Shown: positions 58,803 to 64,000 of the stretch, piece by piece
Layout: every line of letters begins with the position of its first letter
Position numbering within the stretch: position 1 is the stretch's first letter
Assembly (NCBI RefSeq): GCF_036959255.1
Contig: NZ_JAWMTI010000002.1
Location: 62,001 to 126,000, forward strand
Length of the DNA: 64,000 bases
Direction of reading: 5' to 3'
DNA from: Olivibacter sp036959255
Lineage (GTDB): Bacteria; Bacteroidota; Bacteroidia; Sphingobacteriales; Sphingobacteriaceae
Program-made: the position numbers and the translations under genes
The notes under the pieces: model-generated
Seen by the model: only the letters and a program-made list of their open reading frames with translations
Told to the model about the DNA's origin: nothing
The model's database searches: none

Positions 58803-61538
58803 CTAATTTTTAGTAACCACCTCGTCCAAATTAAATAGGGTATTTGCCACTACCAATAAGGCCGCGCTGCCAGCATCCTTTTTTGCATGTTTATCTAATA
58901 AAGAATCAATGCGATCCGGATGTGCCTTATACTGATCAAAGGCTGTTTGGTACAGTTGAGATAAGACCCCCAGCTTCTTCGCGGGTATAGGCTTGTACAT
59001 AATCCATTCATAGCCTTTCGCAATCTGATCGCTGACCCGCGCTCCTCCCTCCCGCTGCATACGGTCAACGAAGTGCCGTGAAAGATCAATATAAGCTGAG
59101 TCATTTAAGGTCACCAGGGCTTGTAGCGGTGTATTGGTTCGAATTCGTCGCGGATTGCATACCACGCGTTGAGCACCATCAAAAGTAATCATAGAAGGAT
59201 AAGGTGCCGAACGTTTCCAGTAAGTATAAATAGCCCGACGGTAGCGATCATCTCCCACTGCATTTTCCCATTTGGCGCTATTGTAAGGTGAATTCCATAT
59301 GCCCTCCGGCTGCCAAGGCATTACCCCTTTTCCATACATTTTGTTACTGAGCATGCCGCTTGCCGACAAAAATTGGTCACGTAGTTGTTCGGCGCTGAGT
59401 CGCATACGCGGCCCCCGTGCATAGAGCTTATTAAACAAATCCTTTTCCCTAAGCTCCTTACTTATCCGGGAGTCTTGTCTGTACGTTGCACTCATCATGA
59501 GTTCTTTTACTAATCGCTTCACGCTCCATTTGTACTCATGCATAAACTGCCAGGATAGATAATCGAGTAATTCGCGATGCGTCGGATCCATGCCTTGCGT
59601 GCCCATGTCCTCCAAGGTTTCCACAATACCGGTTCCGAAAAGCTGCTCCCACACACGGTTCACCATGGTTCGTGAAAGCAAGGGATTTCGCTTATCTGTC
59701 AACCACATCGCCAGTCCCATTCGGTTTTTCGGTGCATCTTTCGGCATGGCATACTTAAACGCTGCCGGCACATCTGCCGTTACTTCTTTCCCGGGCGATA
59801 TCCAAGCCCCACGTTCAAACACAAACGTTTTACGTTGCCTGTTCGTGGGGTTTTCCACCATAATGGGCGTCGTACTTGCAGGTGCTTGTACTAAGGTCCG
59901 GAAGTTCTGTTTTTGTTCTTCATAGCCAGCCTTTCCCTTGCCCGGAAATTGGTCGGTAAAATAAAACCAATCGAAAAATACGAGCGTCTCTTCGCTTTTG
60001 CCTTTACTTGCGTTTTGATAAGTGATATATACATCATGCACACCCTGCTGCATGGGAAAATCCACTTCTTGGATCTGATAGCCTTCTTTACCTTCTACCT
60101 GCCACGAAGCAAAAACAGGTCCGTCGGGCCTATCCAGACGCAGCTGCATACGTCCACCTGGTACTTTAGACGCAAAATGATAAATGAGCTTATCGACACG
60201 ATTTAAATCCACTGCAGCAATCCGAGCAACACCCTGATTGCGAAAATAAAGCGCAATGTTGTTATTACCAATCACCGCATTGCGTAAACTATCTGTAGTA
60301 GTTGAATTGATAGTCGGTTGCCCTGTTTTTAAAAATTTGTAAATCTCAGCTGCCTTTTGTTCAGAAACATTTTCTTTAAGCCATTTTGTCAAGGTTTTCA
60401 ATTTCAGTTCCATGTCCGGAGCGAACTGCTTCAATAACGGATATTCGCTCGGCACATCCTCATCACGCGAATTATTGAAATAGGCCATAAATTTGTAGTA
60501 CTCATCATGCTTAATCGGATCGTAAGGATGACTGTGACATTGCACACAGGCAAAAGTGGTACTCAGTAAGCCCTCCCAGGTTGTATTCACTCGATCGATA
60601 ATCGCCGCTACCCGATACTCTTCATTGCTAGTCCCCCCCTCGTCATTGGTCATCGAATTCCGATGAAAAGCCGTAGCAATATATTGCTCATCCGTCGGAT
60701 TTACATAAAAATCACCCGCTATCTGCTCGGCGATGAAGCGGTCATAAGGTTTGTCTTCATTAAAAGCGCGAATTACCCAGTCGCGGTATTTCCAAATATT
60801 ACGGGCTCCATCTGACTCGTAACCCTTTGTATCGGCATAGCGCGCTACGTCGAGCCACATGGAAGCCCATTTTTCTCCAAACGCCGGTGATTTCAACAAG
60901 GCATCTACCAATTTCTCATAAGCCTTGTTGGCATCTGGATCGTTCAGATACGTTTTAGCAAGCGCAGGCTTGGGCGCCATCCCAATTAAATCTAAACTTG
61001 CCCTTCTAAGTAAAGTGGCACGATCGGCCTCCCGAGTAGGTTTTAAGCCAGCGTCGTCTAGCTTCTCATAAATAAAATGATCAATTTCGTTATGCGCCCA
61101 GTCTTCACCTGTACTGGGCACATCTACCTCCTGAACAGGCAGATAGGCCCAGTGTTCCCCCCACTTTGCTCCCTGCTTGATCCACTTTTTGAAAACACCG
61201 ATCTCTTCTTCACTCAACGGTTCGTGCTTGTATGGCATACGTTCCTCCGCATCCTTCGCCAGCAAACGCTTGATAAACTCACTATCATCGGGGTTACCTG
61301 GGATAATAGCTGGTCTGCCACTGTTGGTAGCAGCCATGGCCTCTTCCTTAAAAAGCAAGCTAAAGCCTCCTTGCTGTTTTACCCCACCATGACAAGATAT
61401 ACATTTCTTATTGATAACTGGTTTAATTTGTGTGTTGAAATCAATAGGATCTTCGTGGGGGAAAGCAACTATGCTCAACACGACTACGACCGTTACAGCG
61501 AGTAAAACAAACAACTTTTTTCTACGGAATACCTTCAT
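58803..61538 (-). CDS. PSD1/DUF1549/DUF1553 planctomycete cytochrome protein
   Basis: 911 residues, exported. N-terminal TM/signal region (FVLLAVTVVVVLSIVAF), PSCyt1 heme motif CISCHG (about 47-51), DUF1549 (HWAYLPVQEVDVP, LRRASLDLIGMAP, ARYADTKGY) with a further CVQCHSHP (about 331), a galactose-binding/CBM6-like module (416-530) and DUF1553 at the end (SRTMVNRVWEQLFGTGIVETLEDMG is cut here to NRVWEQLFGTGIVETLEDMG). First gene of the cluster; likely a periplasmic multi-domain oxidoreductase acting on glycans. Confidence 0.92.
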   Translation of the reverse strand: MKVFRRKKLFVLLAVTVVVVLSIVAFPHEDPIDFNTQIKPVINKKCISCHGGVKQQGGFSLLFKEEAMAATNSGRPAIIPGNPDDSEFIKRLLAKDAEERMPYKHEPLSEEEIGVFKKWIKQGAKWGEHWAYLPVQEVDVPSTGEDWAHNEIDHFIYEKLDDAGLKPTREADRATLLRRASLDLIGMAPKPALAKTYLNDPDANKAYEKLVDALLKSPAFGEKWASMWLDVARYADTKGYESDGARNIWKYRDWVIRAFNEDKPYDRFIAEQIAGDFYVNPTDEQYIATAFHRNSMTNDEGGTSNEEYRVAAIIDRVNTTWEGLLSTTFACVQCHSHPYDPIKHDEYYKFMAYFNNSRDEDVPSEYPLLKQFAPDMELKLKTLTKWLKENVSEQKAAEIYKFLKTGQPTINSTTTDSLRNAVIGNNNIALYFRNQGVARIAAVDLNRVDKLIYHFASKVPGGRMQLRLDRPDGPVFASWQVEGKEGYQIQEVDFPMQQGVHDVYITYQNASKGKSEETLVFFDWFYFTDQFPGKGKAGYEEQKQNFRTLVQAPASTTPIMVENPTNRQRKTFVFERGAWISPGKEVTADVPAAFKYAMPKDAPKNRMGLAMWLTDKRNPLLSRTMVNRVWEQLFGTGIVETLEDMGTQGMDPTHRELLDYLSWQFMHEYKWSVKRLVKELMMSATYRQDSRISKELREKDLFNKLYARGPRMRLSAEQLRDQFLSASGMLSNKMYGKGVMPWQPEGIWNSPYNSAKWENAVGDDRYRRAIYTYWKRSAPYPSMITFDGAQRVVCNPRRIRTNTPLQALVTLNDSAYIDLSRHFVDRMQREGGARVSDQIAKGYEWIMYKPIPAKKLGVLSQLYQTAFDQYKAHPDRIDSLLDKHAKKDAGSAALLVVANTLFNLDEVVTKN

Positions 61539-61833
61539 ACTCTTCAGGTTTCTTACAAATGGCTATATAAATAATGGAGAAAAAACCTCCCATTTTTCTA
61601 GTCTATTTGTTATTAAAAATATACGAAACAATGAAAACTGTTTATCTTAATTGGTTTTTTGTACGTTTACGGCTAAATCTTAATCAATTTAGTACGTGTA
61701 AATATCTTCATAAATAATTTCACTACACAGACAAAAGGCTTAAAAAACAAAATTAACTTGAAACGGAATATTTTCAATGGAGAATGTTTTCTAAAAAATG
61801 GATTATCTTACTGTATTAAGGAATGGCTTCTGA

Positions 61834-63660
61834 TTAGCGCCCTATATATTTGACATCAGAAGCCTTATTGAACCCCTTATCAAATTGATTATCAACAATC
61901 TTTACATTCTTTACATGTTCAAATAAAAAGGGTGACTGATTCCAGTGGAAAGCCTTATAATCATCATTATGTTTCACTGTATTCTGTTTGAAGAGGAGGC
62001 CGTCCACCGATTTAGCATATACCAAAGGGCTGTCAAAAGTTTCAAATTCATTTCCTTCAATCACAATACCATGGTGGAAGAACTTCGTCTGATGGGCTAA
62101 ATCGGGAATTTCAGGATAAATAGAAATGACGGCGTTGGTAAATTGAAAGAGGTTCGTTAACGCATTTACAAAACGATTATGACGAATGATGACATCATGA
62201 CACCCCCCCGTTTCGAACCAGCCATTGCAATCGCCGCACAGCAAAATAGCGGTACCTGATGTATGATCAAAAAGGTTATTCTCCACAACCGTTTTCTTTG
62301 GCGTGCTGAATAACGCGCCCCTCGCCCTATTATTGCGCACAACATTATTTGCGAAGAAAATCTCCGGCGTCCACTCCAGGTTTTCCATGCCAAAAGCACT
62401 TTCTTCGTTAATGATGGGATCAATTGGGTTTTTGAAAACAATTTCAAAGCACTTAGCGCCATCGTAGGTCGGCCTATCGACCGGTTTAATTCGCTCAATG
62501 TAATTGATCGGGGCTACCGTTTCCATCGTCTTCGCCGCAATAAATTGAACAGCATCACCGCTACGCCCCCATTCAAAACCATATGATTGTGGGTGCATAT
62601 AGGCACCTACTAATGTATGATCATCTTTATGACCGACCACTTTCAGATAGGTACCATGGACATTAATAGCATCATCCATCATACCCTCATACAACCCATC
62701 GGTGGAGATGATCTTCCCCTTACAACCGGAGAAATGCGTGGCATCAGCCTGGGTAGTAAAATAACGAGGATCATTTGGACCGCGAAGGTTCACCGAGAAT
62801 TTATTAAGCCTAATGTTCTCAGTTACTTGAGCCAATAAGCCCATGCCTTCGGCATAATGAACAGCTATTCGCTCGAGTAATATGTTTGTTCCATGATACA
62901 CGAAAACACCGGGCGCAGGTCGTCCAGCGCCCCGTAAGGCAAGAACAGTTCCGGGAACAAGTTTACTATTTTTCCAGTTTCCAGCCTGAATAATTCCAGG
63001 ACGAATCTCCCGAACCTGCCGCATTTTGACTTCGATATCACTGGTATTAAATACGATTCTCTTCGTTTTCTCTTCAAACGCGATACCCGAACCCGGGTTA
63101 TGCTCCCAGCCTTCGCCCATATGATAAAACACACCATTCTCGATCCGGTATTTCATCCAAGGAGCCATTTGCAGGCTTATCGTTCCCTTAATGGTATCGT
63201 TTTCCAGCACGATAGCTTGACCAATGTGCGGTGATTCAAAATCGATATGAAAATTTCGTAGTGTCACTTGTCGACTGTCAATCAATGAGACGGGTAACAT
63301 TCGGCCATGGAAAATCAAATCAGCACCTTGACCGTCAAAAGTCATATCACTGAGCTGTTCAAATGGCAATCCGACAATTTTGGGATTATCCTGATCATGA
63401 TTTGAAATATAATAGCTTCTTTCCGTTGCCTCTTCTGGATAAAAATCGTAACGGCCGGCACATAGAGTCAATAAAAGAGGTTTTCCCTTCGGATGCATTC
63501 TTGTGATCTCTTTTAAGGCTTTCACAAATAGTGGTGAGCTGTTTTGCCGGGTGTTAGGATGCAGCCCGTAGTCTTCCAAACGGTAACGCACCGTATCCTC
63601 TTGTGCAAAAACGGCACATAGAATTAAACAACAGTATACACTAAGGAAAAATTTCTTCAT
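61834..63660 (-). CDS. GH110-type alpha-1,3-galactosidase
   Basis: 608 residues from the ATG at 63660 (MKKFFLSVYCCLILCAVFAQ signal peptide). A right-handed parallel beta-helix with the GH110 N-terminal pattern: YGLHPNTRQNSSPLFVKAL, GRYDFYPE, YYISNHDQDNPKIVGLPFE, DGQGADLIFHGRMLPVSLI. Later Asp-rich repeats (MMDDAINVHGTYL, FANNVVRNNRARGALFST) hold the catalytic acids. GH110 enzymes cleave terminal alpha-1,3-galactose, for example from blood-group B-type glycans. It is separated from the PSD1 cluster by 295 bp of featureless sequence. Confidence 0.87.
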   Translation of the reverse strand: MKKFFLSVYCCLILCAVFAQEDTVRYRLEDYGLHPNTRQNSSPLFVKALKEITRMHPKGKPLLLTLCAGRYDFYPEEATERSYYISNHDQDNPKIVGLPFEQLSDMTFDGQGADLIFHGRMLPVSLIDSRQVTLRNFHIDFESPHIGQAIVLENDTIKGTISLQMAPWMKYRIENGVFYHMGEGWEHNPGSGIAFEEKTKRIVFNTSDIEVKMRQVREIRPGIIQAGNWKNSKLVPGTVLALRGAGRPAPGVFVYHGTNILLERIAVHYAEGMGLLAQVTENIRLNKFSVNLRGPNDPRYFTTQADATHFSGCKGKIISTDGLYEGMMDDAINVHGTYLKVVGHKDDHTLVGAYMHPQSYGFEWGRSGDAVQFIAAKTMETVAPINYIERIKPVDRPTYDGAKCFEIVFKNPIDPIINEESAFGMENLEWTPEIFFANNVVRNNRARGALFSTPKKTVVENNLFDHTSGTAILLCGDCNGWFETGGCHDVIIRHNRFVNALTNLFQFTNAVISIYPEIPDLAHQTKFFHHGIVIEGNEFETFDSPLVYAKSVDGLLFKQNTVKHNDDYKAFHWNQSPFLFEHVKNVKIVDNQFDKGFNKASDVKYIGR

Positions 63661-63905
63661 GGTCATCATCGCTAAATTGGTTAAATATCTTGGACAAAGA
63701 GCCCTAAATGCAAGCATAGGTATTTTGATTTAAGCAAACAAGTCGTTGACAAACGCAACCGATTGATTAAAAAAGTGTAAGAATAAGCAATTAGGCTAAT
63801 TTAGTTGAAAATATTGCTAATTTTCATGCACAAGATGCCATCAATATTCTTTAGTATTGCTTCGCAATAGCGTTCAGCGTAAGCTAAACTATAATAGATC
63901 TAAAT

Positions 63906-64000
63906 ATGAAATTCAATCAATATTTCACAAACTTTGTTTTACTTATTTGCCTTTGTAATTGCGCTATCGGTCAAAGTAAGAATAAAGGGAAACTTTGGTA
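63906..64000 (+). CDS. Start of an exported protein, cut by window edge
   Basis: ATG at 63906 opens MKFNQYFTNFVLLICLCNCA, followed by IGQSKNKGKLW and the window end. A signal peptide, possibly of lipoprotein type (LCNCA), is all that can be seen. Confidence 0.55.
   Translation, partial: MKFNQYFTNFVLLICLCNCAIGQSKNKGKLW

Noticed and set aside
1..64000. tRNA, rRNA, prophage or integron features
   Set aside because: I found no cloverleaf-like sequences, rRNA motifs, integrase genes or attachment-site duplications by reading both strands; a covariance-model search would be decisive.

Overview
The window looks like a chromosomal segment of a low-GC Bacteroidota, most likely a member of the Sphingobacteriaceae. 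The evidence is a TonB-dependent receptor paired with a DUF4249 lipoprotein, a stand-alone acyl-ACP desaturase, a LamG lipoprotein, a GH110-type alpha-galactosidase, and repeated matches to the Bacteroidota promoter (-33 TTTG, -7 TAnnTTTG) upstream of genes. I see no rRNA, tRNA, CRISPR array, prophage or complete IS. The family assignment is inference; the phylum is well supported.

Layout. 1-5.4 kb: end of an AAA ATPase, YbjQ-like and coiled-coil proteins, and a coupled DUF763/endonuclease V pair. 5.4-12.6 kb: FucP-type sugar permease, YhcC-type radical SAM protein, acyl-ACP desaturase and nagA. 12.7-16.4 kb: a tight three-gene cassette (N-formylglutamate amidohydrolase-like, QEGLA-motif metallopeptidase, glutathione-synthetase-like ATP-grasp ligase) of unknown product; this is the best candidate for an undescribed biochemical system. 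16.4-21.6 kb: a 401-bp inverted-repeat element, a ferredoxin-type reductase, an SMR pump and a TPR histidine kinase/NarL response regulator pair. 21.7-32.1 kb: pbpC with a thioester alpha-2-macroglobulin, DoxX, cysM and cysE. 32.5-42.7 kb: ArsR/old yellow enzyme pair, lipoproteins, miaE, mnmE, a TolC/HlyD export pair and a polysaccharide deacetylase. 42.7-47 kb: DUF4249, TonB receptor and LpxR-like protein. 47-51.8 kb: DUF1080 protein and the 2-methylcitrate cycle genes prpB, prpC and prpD. 52-54.7 kb: envelope proteins and a small-protein/helical-protein locus. 54.9-64 kb: a planctomycete-type cytochrome/DUF1501/TIM-barrel cluster, a GH110 galactosidase and the start of one more exported protein.

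Non-coding structure is unusually rich. (1) A dispersed repeat built from 8-nt units (TTRAGTRG-like), with a shared core containing TTAAATCCGAATAAC, occurs between genes at 24.1, 34.8 and 42.7 kb; a related octamer array lies at 5.3 kb. (2) Two copies of an element with inverted ends (AAAAGAAC...GTTCTTTT), 401 and 98 bp long, lie at 16.4 and 47.9 kb. (3) Two heptamer arrays, (TTGTTAG)9 and (TTTTTAC)6, fill the prpC-prpD gap. (4) Two units share an identical spacing of -7 box, 32 nt, ATGAAA mini-ORF and strong intrinsic terminator; one is free-standing (about 0.55 kb) and one is in the leader of the SMR pump gene (18.8 kb). (5) Inverted repeats overlap the promoters of the reductase and ArsR genes.

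Where the first ATG of a long reading frame was preceded only by in-frame TTG or GTG extensions, I used the ATG that gives a sensible signal peptide or the family-typical N-terminus. pbpC and the TonB receptor have no usable ATG and appear to start with TTG.
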